Shown: one piece after another, positions 46,590 to 59,139 of the stretch
Position numbering within the stretch: the stretch's first letter is position 1
Layout of the letters: every line of letters begins with the position of its first letter
Assembly (NCBI RefSeq): GCF_001625195.1
Contig: NC_054391.1
Coordinates: forward strand, 4,599,157 to 4,663,156
Source of the DNA: Drechmeria coniospora
Lineage: Eukaryota > Ascomycota > Sordariomycetes > Hypocreales > Ophiocordycipitaceae
DNA: 64,000 nucleotides
Direction of reading: 5' to 3'
The notes under the pieces: generated by a model
The model's input: only the letters and a program-made list of their open reading frames with translations
Database searches by the model: none
Told to the model about the DNA's origin: nothing
Position numbers and translations under genes: made by a program

Positions 46590-49060
46590 CGCGACAGGTA
46601 CGTGCTGCACCGCACTGCGGCACTTGCACGTACAGTACTGTACCGTGTACGTTAGTGGTGCGCTGGCGATGACTCTACGAGCACGTACGAGCGGCTCCCC
46701 AAGCAAGTGCAGAATAATGTTACCGTGCTCCCCCCGCCTGCGTCATGCGCGTGCGCTCGTACGGCTTCTGCCCAGCACGGCCCCTGTCCGGCGCGGCGCG
46801 CGGCGGGTACTCGGTGCAGCGTGCAATCAATCGGGGCTGCCGCGATCCGAGGCAACGGCAAAAGCTTGTCATGCCGTGCTCGACGAGCGTTCCGGGCTCA
46901 CGGACGACGTGCCAGCCGAACGCACGATGCTGGCGTTTCCGCCGTCGGCCGTTTGTCGAGAGCAGGTTCCATGGCGGACATGGAGGTGCGGTGCGTCGTC
47001 GGGTGCGCATGTTCCTGGCCTTGGCTGATGCCGCACCGGGCAGTTGGTTGCTCGCTTCGGTAGGTAGCCTACATTCAGGCTTGAACACGTACACGTGCAT
47101 GCATTGATGGTGCTGTTGTTGCGTGTTGTTGCACGTGCGCATCGTCGTACCGATGCGCCGTAATGCGAACGGTAGGAAGGTGTAGGTACTCTGCTACTTA
47201 GTACTTACGTGTCGGTACTCTGCTGGCGTATTACTTGTGCGGAGTTGCATTTGGCGTACTGTCCTGCTCCTTGTAGGTCAGCATGCGCGTTGTGCCTCCA
47301 CTGCAAGTACAGTACTTGCACATGCGTGCGCTGCCTGCAGAGAAGGGGCAGGAACAATAAGAGAACTGTGCTACAGAGCATTCCGCACATGTGCGAGCGG
47401 TTGCTCAGGTCCAGGTACTCCGTACTCCGTACTTGTACATTGTCTGTAGGATCACTCCGTACGTTGTATTATTATACTTACTTACTGTAGGTGTACTCCG
47501 TATTACTACGTGCGCCTGTGTTTCCTCCTCGGTGCCCCTGTGGCCCACCCGCGCCCAAACCCCGGTCACGGCTTTGGAGGGCTTTGGATGGACGACGCCA
47601 CACGTCCCCTCCCTCTCCCCCAACCCAACGCCCAACAAGTTCCTATGTGTAATTACATCCAGGCACTTGTACGGAGTACAGAGTACCTGCCCATCGCAGA
47701 GACCAACCGACCATGTAATTATAACTTGCGCATGTACGGGGTACGGAGTAAATACAACTACAGCACTCAAGTATCCTCGAGGGCTCCGTGTTCTCCGTGC
47801 ATGTGCTCCGTATTAATGCCCTTGCACTCCCATCCAGTGCCAGGTTCGTACGGACCATCTGCTCGTCGTCGGGGTACGGCCTTACTATACGAGCTGATGA
47901 CAGCTCGAGTCCTCCAACGCGGTCAGCCTCACCAATTCGTCGAGCTTCGATCCAACCTAGCAGCCCACCATGCCGTCTGGAGGGTCAAGCGGAACGGTCG
48001 CCATCTTGTCCAAGGCCTGTCATATCCACGTCGACCCGACTCTACCAGGCCGTCCTGGACGCATCCAAGTTTGATTGGTGCGCCTTGCCCTTCCGTTGTT
48101 CCTTGGAATCGCTACGGACAATCAGTGCAGGTACCGAGTACATTTACCCGCCCTTAAGGCCTCCGCGCCGCTACTGTACATGCGCACCCATGTATGCATG
48201 TCCTCCGTGCCTGTCCTGGAACTATTATTATAATATGGATTATTACAAGTCAAGATCAAGTGTACATATATGCACTTGGTTGGCGTCACGGCCAGCCATC
48301 GACCAGCTGCCAAGCCGCTGGCCCTGTTGGCGCCTGGTCTGACGCCAACCTCGCAGCAGCAACTGCGCCACAGCGCGCCGCCGACTTGCTTCATTCTGCC
48401 TGCCAAGAACCCTCTCCTCCATCACCTGGCCATCACCTGCCCTTGGGTGAAGGCAAACGCAAAGGAGCGGGCGACGAATGCTGGTGAGCGGTGTGCTTGC
48501 CAAGCGTTCCGCTGGCACACGCTCTCGTTCCGTCCTAGGAGAGGCGTCTGGCTCCGGACGGCGACGAACAAGCCGTGCTCGTCTGTGCGACTCATGCGCA
48601 TAGTCTCTCCCGTCGACACGATCGAGAACGTGCCTATCCCTTGTCGACGTCGTCATCGCCCAGCACGCATGATGCAATGGCAGCTGTACTACGGCGTGCT
48701 TGCTCGTCGTGGCATCACGTACAGTGCAGCTACGGTACATGTACGGAGTGCGGAGCGCTGCAGTTGCACTAATATTAATACTAATATTTGTACTCCGTTC
48801 CGGGAGGCACACTAATAATAATACCTACGCGTACATGTACCTGCACAAGTGTGCACTGTACTTGCATGCACATATTGTGCATGCGTTACTTGCTGTATTC
48901 CAACTTCCAAGTGCCCCAACGCTGCACAAGTGCGTGCAGTAAGTACATGTATAGTGCACCCAAGCACAACGACACACCTACAAGCACACTCAACTACAGT
49001 AAGTACTGTATTGCCTGGACAGGGTGCTATTCGTACGGAGTAATACTCCTTATACTCCGT
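46590..49060. repeat. GTAC-rich islands
   Basis: Exact 11-mers lie at 47415, 47422 (overlapping) and 47669, with many partial copies. The island is interrupted by short GC-rich unique stretches (46.7-47.0 and 48.3-48.7 kb). Confidence 0.7.
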
Positions 49061-50483
49061 GGTTCACTGCATTCTTCTCCCCCGGCTCGCCATCCGAATC
49101 CAAATCCTGGCCCCGCCGACCGACCAAGGGATGGCCACCAGGCAACTACACCACTGTGACGGCGAGCAGCAGGGCACGGAGATTTTTACTCCATCTCGTC
49201 GCCCATCCATTTCCCAGCAGCAACCAAGGCTCGTCCTACGTCCCCGAGATGCAAAACCATCGGCGACCGAGGCCGCGCGCCTGGAAACCTTCCGGCTGCT
49301 CGCCGGATCACGTCAACGCAGGATCCCATAGAGTCTCGCTCCGCCATGGTGAGCGACAGGTTGACGGAAAAAGAAAAAAAAAAAAAAGAAGAGTGAGCCG
49401 ACGACGCAGTTCTGTTCTGTCAATTAATTAACAATACCCCGCCGCCGTCTCTTTTCGATACTCTCCTCCGGTCGTCTGTCACATGTGTTGCCGGCCTCCC
49501 GGTCTTCTCCACACATCACGGAGCCTTGCCCCGAAAAAAATTGCCCCCCCTCCCGGGTAGGTGAGCGACTCCGGGACAGAACGTCTCTCCAAGCACACAG
49601 TCCACAACACCACCACGTACACTACGTCTACAAGTCTGTTCAAGTACTGACATGCTGCTGCTGTTTTTTTTTTCACTTTTTTTCCGCCTCAGAGGTGCCG
49701 TACCTAGTAGCCACTGAAGAACTATGCGTGCTGTACGTTGATCTGCATGAGTGCCTGCCCACGTCCATGCTGGTGATATACATCACAAGTTTGCATGTCG
49801 TATTGAGAAATGTGTATTGGACAGTGGACAGATGCCAGTACAAGTAGCATCGGATGAAAGTGGACCGACAATCCTCGATGGAGGCTCGAGAGCATTCAGC
49901 ACACAACCTCTGGCCCTTGAGTCGCCTTCTTCATGGCCCTTCAAGGCCGAGCCGTTTCCGTTCCTTCCCACGGGTGCGACCACTCATGCATTTCCATGCG
50001 TGTAGAGTGATGTTCTGTACTCATGACTTCGCTCCATATACATGTGCCCATTTCCAGACTGGACGATGGGTACAGAGTATCGAACCTGTGACGAAAAACA
50101 CCCGTACACATCTATGGGCGCGTCCGAAACTCGTCGTTCAGATCGTTTTGACACGCACTTGGCTGAAACGTATGAGGTGTTGATGATATCTAGGCCAAAG
50201 CAGCTTGCACGCCCATTATATCTGTCTGCTTCACCGAGAGATGGGTTTTCAATGCTGCAAAACTCACCGTCTTGGCTGACATTTTACGTGGGACCCCAAA
50301 GCGTCAGATATCCCTGGATAATTGTAGTCTGTTCTTCACTACAACATTGATGGGGCAAATGGAGGAAGATTGACGTCTCTCTGGTCGCCGTGATTTCTTT
50401 CTGCAGTTTGTATCGACCATCGGACCACGTCTCTCCGGATGCAAGTTGCATCATGACGTGCACCACGGATAAACTGCAGGGGC

Positions 50484-50486
<3 letters not shown>

Positions 50487-50522
<36 letters not shown>
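50487..50522. repeat. (AT)18 microsatellite
   Basis: Thirty-six bases of alternating AT in the AT-richer block. Confidence 0.95.
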
Positions 50523-50525
<3 letters not shown>

Positions 50526-53500
50526 AAGACTCTCAATATATTTTCTTCGCCATGTAGAATTCCGGGAATCGGTGAGTCCATGTGGGCGAGACTGCATTTC
50601 TTCTTGAATCGGTTGGCCATTGACAGAGGTTAGTGTTGCATACTGTCATTGCCCAGGCAGGTTCTATTTCATTTCAGTATTGAATTTGTAACATGGTCTG
50701 GAGCACTGAAAAACAGCTCTGCCACAAACGAGGTGCCATCTACCTACATCGAAATGTTGCATGTAATACAAGACTGCCGAATATGCCTCTGTCAAAGATC
50801 ATTGATCGATTCTGGCCCGTATGGACGCCTGTATCACCAGCACTCTTGAGCTGAGATGCTCCCCATGAGCACGAAACGTCCCATAGTGTGCTTCGGATGA
50901 TACAATTCCTTCCAGACAAACTGTTGTTATAATAACCACCTTGTGATGGCACTGTGCTGCCATTGCTCGTTTTGAGATGACAGCAGAGGCCGTGTGTATC
51001 CGAAATCAGAAGAAGCTTGAAATACCTGTTATGCCAGCAACACCTTGAAATGACTTTCGAACCGTCGAAGCGTGTTGTTGCGCGTAAGGGTTGCAGATAC
51101 ATGAATGAGCCAGAGGCGTTTGCCGCAGATGGAGCTTAGAATGGGAAACGATGCCGAATCAGAGCCACGGCCGCCTGAAGCAACAAGCGACATGCCCCTG
51201 AACCTTTGAGGCCCCAAGCACAACGACGAGAAGCAGCCATTCTTTTCCATGCGCAAAGACGACGAGGCAGCACTTTGGCAACTAGTGCCATGCTCGTTCC
51301 AGGGTTGGCGACAGCAACATCTCATCTTGCGGCAGCAGAGCTTCGCCGTGTCCCGGCATTATCGTCTTCGGGGACTCGGACAGCGCGTGTCAATGGGTTC
51401 TGTTGACCGGTCGGCGATGTCCGGGGGAGCTCGGAGCAATTGGCATAATCGCCGCCCCCATTCGACACACAAGATCGCTCTGACCTGTAACGTTCCAGCT
51501 CCGAATGACGAGACCGGCGCCTCGCCCTGGCAGATAATGGACGTCATGTGCTGATCGAGAGATGGGAGGACTTGAATTCGGCCTCTGTTGTTCCGGCTGC
51601 CACTTCAAGGCCGCCAACGGATTTGAGCCGTTGTTCCATGAATGGGAAGGGGGTGTATGTAGCCAAAAGACGACCGAGATCAATTCGGCCGCTCCTGCTG
51701 CCGCTGAGACCATATCAGACCATCGGAAAGGTCGAGAAGTCGGCAGAGGAGGGAGCTCCATGAGGATCGCTATTCCCGAAGCTCTGTAGGTTCAGCGCAA
51801 CGAGTCATGACCATCCGGAGAGGATGCAGACATATGGTCATGTGCGAGACAAGTCGAATATTGCTCTGTACTGGCACTGTCCGGACACTCCCCTGCGTTA
51901 TCGTCGTCATTTTCCATGTGTGGATAGATGCCAGCTCGAACACCCACAGTACTGCTGCGTAAAGTTGGACTCCCATGACCTCGAAGGTTTTTCATCGTTT
52001 CCCAGGACTACACATTTTCCGTGGGAAGCGGGACAATCGTTTTGGCTCACGAGACTGGCCAAGCGGATCCGGATGCGAATCGAGATATGACCAAAGGAGA
52101 GCAGGATCGTCGCTTCTGTGCCCGTATCTGTGTCCATATCGTGTCAGTGTCAGTATCAGTCCTGTAAGTGCTTACGAATATTCCAAGACATCCATCCATC
52201 CTGCCTCCGTCATCGGGGCGCATGGCTCAGTGTTCGGTCGAGCTTCAAAACCAACAAACGGATTACTCTACCAACGCCTGCGTGTAGGTGCGCGCCACGA
52301 TGGGAACCTGAGACCTGTAGCGGACTTGTCTGTCGGCCGTACCTCCCGGCTGGACGTTGGCATATTTGGACATTGAGTGTTTCATTCATAGGACTGCTTG
52401 CTCGTGACCGGTCGCCAGCCACTGGACCGTGGCTGGGCCGCCTACGCTCCATCACACTCACCCATCGTGTTTTCTCATTCTCGTCAGCCAAACCCCGTAC
52501 TCGGCTACGGGGCCGCGTGCTGCCAAGGGTGAGGACGCCATGAGGCACCCCCCCTTCTGGTCGCACTCTTGGATTATTATTTTTTTGATTATATTGGAGT
52601 TGGGGCTGTCGGGGGAGCAGGACGGAGGATGATAATGGTGGCCACGCTATCCGGGCAGATGGGGGATGATTGTGCATTCTACAGTACACATCGATGATGA
52701 CTTGACGATGGAACCCGTTTCGGCCCAGCCTTGCTTCCTCGCTGTTTCCAAAGGAGATCACAAAAGCAAACTGAATGCCATGTACAAGATACAAAAAAAA
52801 AGACAAGATCTTTTGAGGTCTGTAGCAATTTTGAAACCGGAATGACCTCTCTCAACCTACGTGGCTGGGGACTCTGGGGAGCGTGTCGTGGTTTCTCGAT
52901 ACTTGCGACAGACAATGATTCAACACCAGAATTGCGATGATAATTTTACTCTTGGAAAATAAAATAAATCTTAATTATTCTTGAAAATAAAAAATTATCG
53001 AGTTCTCAATCATCATATCCGAGACACAGGCGAAGCAACGTGGCTCTCGTCATCTGCTGATCTGAACTGCGAGGGTGGATGTATCAACATCTCGAACACG
53101 AGATAAACCGTTCAAGAGCAGCGCTCGTGACATGACCCTCACCCCTGTTCTTCTCAGCAAGCAACGTGCAAGCCGAGAAGAAAGGAAAAGCCGAGTCAAA
53201 TATAGCCGTCCAACCGGGTGTCGCTCGTTCACAATTGCGAAGTGACAGCGCAGCCAGTGCCAACCCCCCTGCTCCCTGTGTGTGCACTCTTGCAACTAGG
53301 ACCGACACGCGCGGCGGCGTGGAGCAGGCAGGGGACGCAAACATGGGATGCGGCGAGTGATCAGACGGGGCGCATGCAAGATCGCTTGACAGGCCGGCAG
53401 CTTCGGTGGCCTCGTCTTCGCCGACGCCGTGTAGGAAAGGGGTCAAGGGGGAGGATTGACACCCATCTGCATGTACCCGTTTGGCCGCCGATGGCGCAGC

Positions 53501-54183
53501 CCGATTCAAGGCACATACAGCCATCCTTCTTCGCGTCTTTCTAGAGGCTACCTGGTCTCGGGTAGGGCCAACACCTGAACGAAAGCCGCCTCGGCCGTCC
53601 CGTCTCAAGGAGTAGTTGTAGCCGTCGGCGTTGTCTCCCTACACCGAGGCTCCTCCACCTTCACCTCCTCCTCATCGTCGTCGCATAGTTGCATGGTACG
53701 TGGAACAGCGGTGAGGAGTGCACGCTGCTTGGCCACCGTCAGCTTACCAGAGTAGGTGGACGACGCCTCTTCACGCGGCAGTCTCTGTTTGCGTAACCGG
53801 CTGACCGACGCCGTGACGGGGGCGGATATCGCACAGACAGGGGGAGACAGGCTTGCTCAAAGCTGCAGGTGCCATACGGCACAGCCTATTGCCACAGCTA
53901 CAGGCTGTTTATGATGTGTAACTCGGTCAGCTACATTCCTTGGGCCACTCACTGACGAAGTTGCTTGCCGCTCGGTGACGTGCATTTTCGTCCCATCCGT
54001 TCGGTCGCCAATCAGTGATCCATCGCGTCGAGAGCCACGGCTGTCCTAAGGGAAGGGGTCCAGGTCCAAACACGGATACGCAAAGACAGTGGCCTGCGTA
54101 GAGAAATCCTGCATGCCTGGCGAGACAGGTCTTGGTGTCGTGCAACAAGGCTCTCTGCGGACGACGGAATGGAACTGGCCGCC

Positions 54184-54193
54184 GGGGGGGGGG
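54184..54193. repeat. Poly-G tract (10)
   Basis: Ten guanines in intergenic DNA. Confidence 0.85.
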
Positions 54194-57100
54194 AGGAGTT
54201 GGCCCGTTTGACAACGTATTGGGATTATCATTGATGGCTAGAGAGGCTCACGCCGTCCATATTCGGGAGAGTCAGTGAAAGAACAGCGGTGCCTCATCAT
54301 CCATGCTCTTCTCCCAGCATCCCAGGCCGGGCACAGGCCGACTCTCCCACGCCTCACGTACGGATGTACAACGAGCTCGAGTCAACATCCACATCTATGT
54401 CAGTACGCTCCCTCTAGTACTCACCACGTACCGACGCCACTCCGGTACCGTTCTGGCCATGTGCAAGGTATCATCCGAAATCGCTCGAGGGCCTGGTGAA
54501 CCGGTCAACGCTTCGCTATCAAAGTATTCGTATTTGCAGTCTGAGGTCGTGCGCATGCTGCACACCGGCGTGCATATGAAAAGTCCACTTACATGGCCCC
54601 CTTCTGATGGGAGGATATCATCTACAGAATTGAGATGAAATGCCACCTCCGCCGCTTCGTACTCTGTACCCGATGCGGACATGACACGAACACAACCACA
54701 CCGTTTGACAGTCATAGGCAGCTTCCCATACGAGGTAACGGTAACCAGCGCAGATCTTGTCAAACGTTGCAAGCCGCGTCCGTTGATGCACCAGTCCTGC
54801 CAGCTCGTCGCACGCCCTCAACCTTGCTGCCCGTCCGGCATGTGCTGTACTCATAGACGGCTCCTCTCCGGGGCATCATGCAAGGCCGTCACTCCGGGTA
54901 TCATGCCGCCTCCCGTCTGTTCGTTGCCATCTCATGCCGACCTGCCGTCCTGCCTCGTCTCCTTTGCATGGTCAGTGACATGCGCTCTCGTGTTCGTGTC
55001 AGGTCTCGGCAGAGGAAAGAAAGCGCACCAGGGATGAGAGCCAGGAAGACCGAACCAGTTCCGAGGCCGATGCGTTTTGCATCATGTACGTGCGAGTGAA
55101 CAGCCAAGTACACGAGTACAAGGACGGGGCGCGCTTTTCTTCTCATTATGATTTTTGCCATGCTCGCAACGAGCATCCGTATAAGCGGCCAGGTGCGCCA
55201 TGTGTACGTGTAGTGATGTGGTGTATACGGACTACGTTGACATCAGCCCACCCCTGCGTCGCGGTCCTCACTCCCCGTGCATTGGCATCCCGGCGCCGGG
55301 GTCGGCGTCTTGCAAGCACTCCCTGCACGAAGCCTGTACCAGGTTCCGGGGAAGCCATGGGGCCGAACCGACGCACAGCCCATGGCCCTACGGACATGGT
55401 CTCGTCGCGGCATCACAGGTAGTCGTCTGGGCCCATGTTTCCCCCGGCGGGCGAGAACCGGGGATTCGACGGGCTAGATGAGAGAGAACATCAGGGGTAT
55501 TTCGTTTCCAGACAGCGGCCGCTGGTCGAAATTTTCTGCTGCATCAAGGCCCGATGTCGTTTACTTCCAAGGGTCGACAAATCATGCATGGCATGATGGC
55601 GACGTCGTGAGAAGGACGTCGTGAGAACCGGGTCCCGCTCGCCATGGTAGCTGCTGACCGATCGGAGGAGCGAATCGGACGGACGCTGCATGGCCGAGAT
55701 TAGTCAGGAGGCCCAATGGCCTCCTCTCATGTGCTCGATGTCGACACCTTGCTCCGGCGGAAGCGATCATTGTTTCGCCTGCCTGGTCGGCCGGCTGCTT
55801 CGACGACCAAATTGACAGCTCGGACGCCACACCGCTTATCGCCGCCCACTCTTCCCCCGTCCACCGGCGTGATGTGATGGAAGATGGAGGCCAGGGACAT
55901 ACATGTTGCTGGGTGAGGGATATCCGGTCGAAGGCGGCGGCGGGCATGCCACGGCACGGGACCGTGAAGAGGAGGAGGAAGCTGGTCTCGCAAGCCACTG
56001 CTTCGGCGGAAAGGGCAATCGAAAGCGGGTGGCAGCCAGGCAGGCATCGCGTCAGCTCCTCTGCCGAGCGCCACCGTCGCCAACAGCTTGGGGGCCGCAC
56101 TCCATGATCATCTGGCCGGTAGACTTTTTTATTTGTGCGAGAGCAGAAGAGAGATGCAGCATGCTCGGTCCGCCGTGTTTGTTCAACCTCGTCCCGGCGG
56201 CAAGGCTGCAGCGCAGAGCGGATGCGGGCTCGAGTCGGTGCGCCTTTGCGTTCGCACTCGTACGTAAGCCATCGATTGTCACATAACGCGACCAGGATCC
56301 AGCTCAACCTGCGGTTGTGGGAACGACGGAGCGGGCGACGGCTCGGAGGGGTACGGGGCAGGCAGTCCCGTGCAAGTGGACGGGCTAGGTCGTCGTCAGA
56401 TGATGGGATAAGCAGCAGGGATATCGCGCCGCAACAGTCGGTGAGGGATCGGAGTAAGCCTCAAACGAGTGCTCCCGCGGCGCCGGAGAGCAGCGCCCTT
56501 CCGGGAGGCTCGCAGAGGGGCTTGGGGGCGACCGAGGGTGCGGTGCGACAGCCGTGTGACGGCGACGTCGGAGATGAGGCAAACGTCTCGGTGGCCCGCC
56601 ACGTAATTCGGCGACTCGGCAGGTCACTTGAGCGAAGCTCGACAACCGTCAGTTGTGACGATGACGGTGATGGGCACCGATGGTCATGGACCAGACCCAT
56701 GGTGGCGGCGACGATGACGGTGACGAAAGGATGAAATATCACCACGCACGTATCTCGCCGCGACAACCCTTCGGAGGAAAAGGCACCGAGGCAGGGCACC
56801 AGGGCGAGGCACCAGGGCCAGACCGACAACCACTGACCGAGGCCCCCTCCTTCCTGGGCCGGCGCGGCGTTGCGATGATGGGGCAGGAGCGATCCGTCGC
56901 ACGTCACGAGCTCGACGTCGCAACGGACGGCCCGCCGCCGCCGAGCGAGGCCAGGTCCTGCCGTATTGGCCATGGCTGGCGGGCGCCGAAGGAAGCAGCG
57001 CGCCCGTCGAAGCTCGGTGGAAGGCAGGCACACCACCTTTGCAGGCTCGCAGCACCCCGTAGCGTGCCGTCGAGGGCTGCCGTAGGTCGCTTTTCGTGGC

Positions 57101-58199
57101 CGTCGAGGCCGTGGATAGGTTTGCACGACGGCAACCCCATCGGGCAGGTATTTGCCGTTTTCTCGACGCGCACGACGCGAGAAACGATGCAGCCACGGGC
57201 GGACGGGCAGAGTCCCTCGTGGTCGTCCTCGTGTTGATGTTCCGCCCCAGGGCGTCCCTGGGCGTCGACCTGCGCGCCTTCCCTCTCCAGCCACGACCCG
57301 GTACCTACATGGCACCTGCGAGGTACCGAAACGTGGCGACGAAGGGAGGAAGGACGGCCCCGAGTTCCCTGCCTCACTTGATGGAATGTGCATGTCGATC
57401 AGGTGATGAGCGACGTCATTAGCCGCTGGGAGAGACGGATGGCAAGACGGAGTACGAAGCAGGCGAATGACGTTGTTCCGGCGGCGTCGGCCATGTGCTC
57501 TTGCCTCGAACACACGGCGACCTCGTCGGCCTCATGCACCACGAGACGGGACGTCGCTGCCGACGAAAATCGACCACGACATGCGTACCGATGCCGCACC
57601 GGACACCGTCTGCTCTCACCCTGGACTGTCATGGAGCTTGCCTGCTTGACCCGGAAAGGGGGTCCCTCGAAAGACTCGGATCCTGGCCCGTTGGGCTCCG
57701 GGACCGTCGATGAGGCATGCACGTCGCAGTCATTGCAGACGTCGCCGCCAGACATGATAGGGAGCACAGGATGCCATGATTCGCCTCGGCAACGTGTCCG
57801 GCCCGATGACGCCGACGAGGAGGTCGCCGTGCGTGTATGGACGCATGTGTAATCGGCGTCCATCTGCGAGGCAAGTACTTACCTACGCCGTACAGGCCTG
57901 CGCGTGCCCTCGGCCGCTGTCATTTCTCCCCCTCGGCGCCTTGTTGTTTTCGCGGAAAGGAAGAGGATGCGGAGAAAAGGAAGGGTTCATTCAACAAAGG
58001 GCCGAAAACCGTGGGCATGGTGTGGTGGTGTATTAGATTGGCCCTCGGTCCGTTCCAAGCTGGATCAAAGAAAAGGACAAGCCTCGGGCGATTGCCGGTC
58101 TCCCCGTTTCGGTGTTTTCGAGCATGTCTTGCTTACGAATGAGCTGGACGGTGCTTCGGAAGAATACGAAGCACAATTCCATAATGGTAATAAGTGATA

Positions 58200-58900
58200 C
58201 AGCATGCATGGACGTACAAGTATTGCATCTCAACTCCATGGACGAGCACGGCGTGCCACTCTCGCATCCGTTCACAGAGAAGCAACGTACAGAAGCACCA
58301 CTGAACGTGCACTGCATGTACTGTACTTTGGGCGTGCAAGTAAGTACTTAGTAAGTACTTGTGCGCAACCGAGCTCAGGAGAACGATGGCTATAAGTAAT
58401 ATTACTAAGTACTTACAGGCACTTGTGTGTGTTGAATCGTAGTGTCTTGCCCCCCACTGGGAACATCTGGGGGATTTCCGCCTGGACCTGGCACGACCAG
58501 CGAGTCTCGGTACCCGCTGAGAGGTGGGCCGCCGACTGGCCTTGGGGGCATTACCGTCGAATTTGGCCGAGGAGGGCGCCGCAACGCCCCTCGCGACGGC
58601 GCCCCGCCGTGCCATGCGTCTTCGAACCCTCGGTTTCGGTGGGTTGCGGCCGAGATTTGTTCCAGCGGCAATGACTCGAAAGCGGATGATGGACTCGAAA
58701 GGCCGAAAAATGTGCCCAGATCGTACGAGGGAAGGGCACGGACGAGCATGCTCGCATCTGCAAGCACCAACGCGAGTAAACGTATGTATGTACGGAGGAC
58801 TAGCAGTTCGCAAGTACTTACATGTACAGTACAGTACAAGAGCGCTTCGAACGAACGCAGAAAGGGCATGTCATGTCTCTCTCGTACGATGAATTGGAAC
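58200..58900. repeat. GTAC-rich patches
   Basis: Two GTAC/AAGTACTTAC-rich patches (about 58.20-58.42 and 58.78-58.90 kb) flank a GC-rich unique insert of some 350 bp. No exact 11-mer was seen. Confidence 0.55.
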
Positions 58901-59139
58901 AATATTTAGCTACGAAGAATTCCAACCCATCGGGACCGCAATCCCGCCCGGTGATGGCCTACTAAACTGCACTCCCTGCCCATGCAAGTCCGCTTTCGTC
59001 GACATGTGCGTGCTGGTGTGTAATACCGAAGTATAATATTCGTAGATACTATTAGTGTGATATTGAATACGCTAAGAGACCTCATAATTACTTGCGTTGC
59101 GGTATTACTGTGCGCACGAACAAGTCACCTGATTCCACA

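Noticed and set aside
56461..57513. 350-codon open frame on the minus strand
   Set aside because: It is Arg/Pro/Ser-rich, overlaps comparable frames on the plus strand (56135-56734 and 56680-57237), and has no domain or splice pattern.
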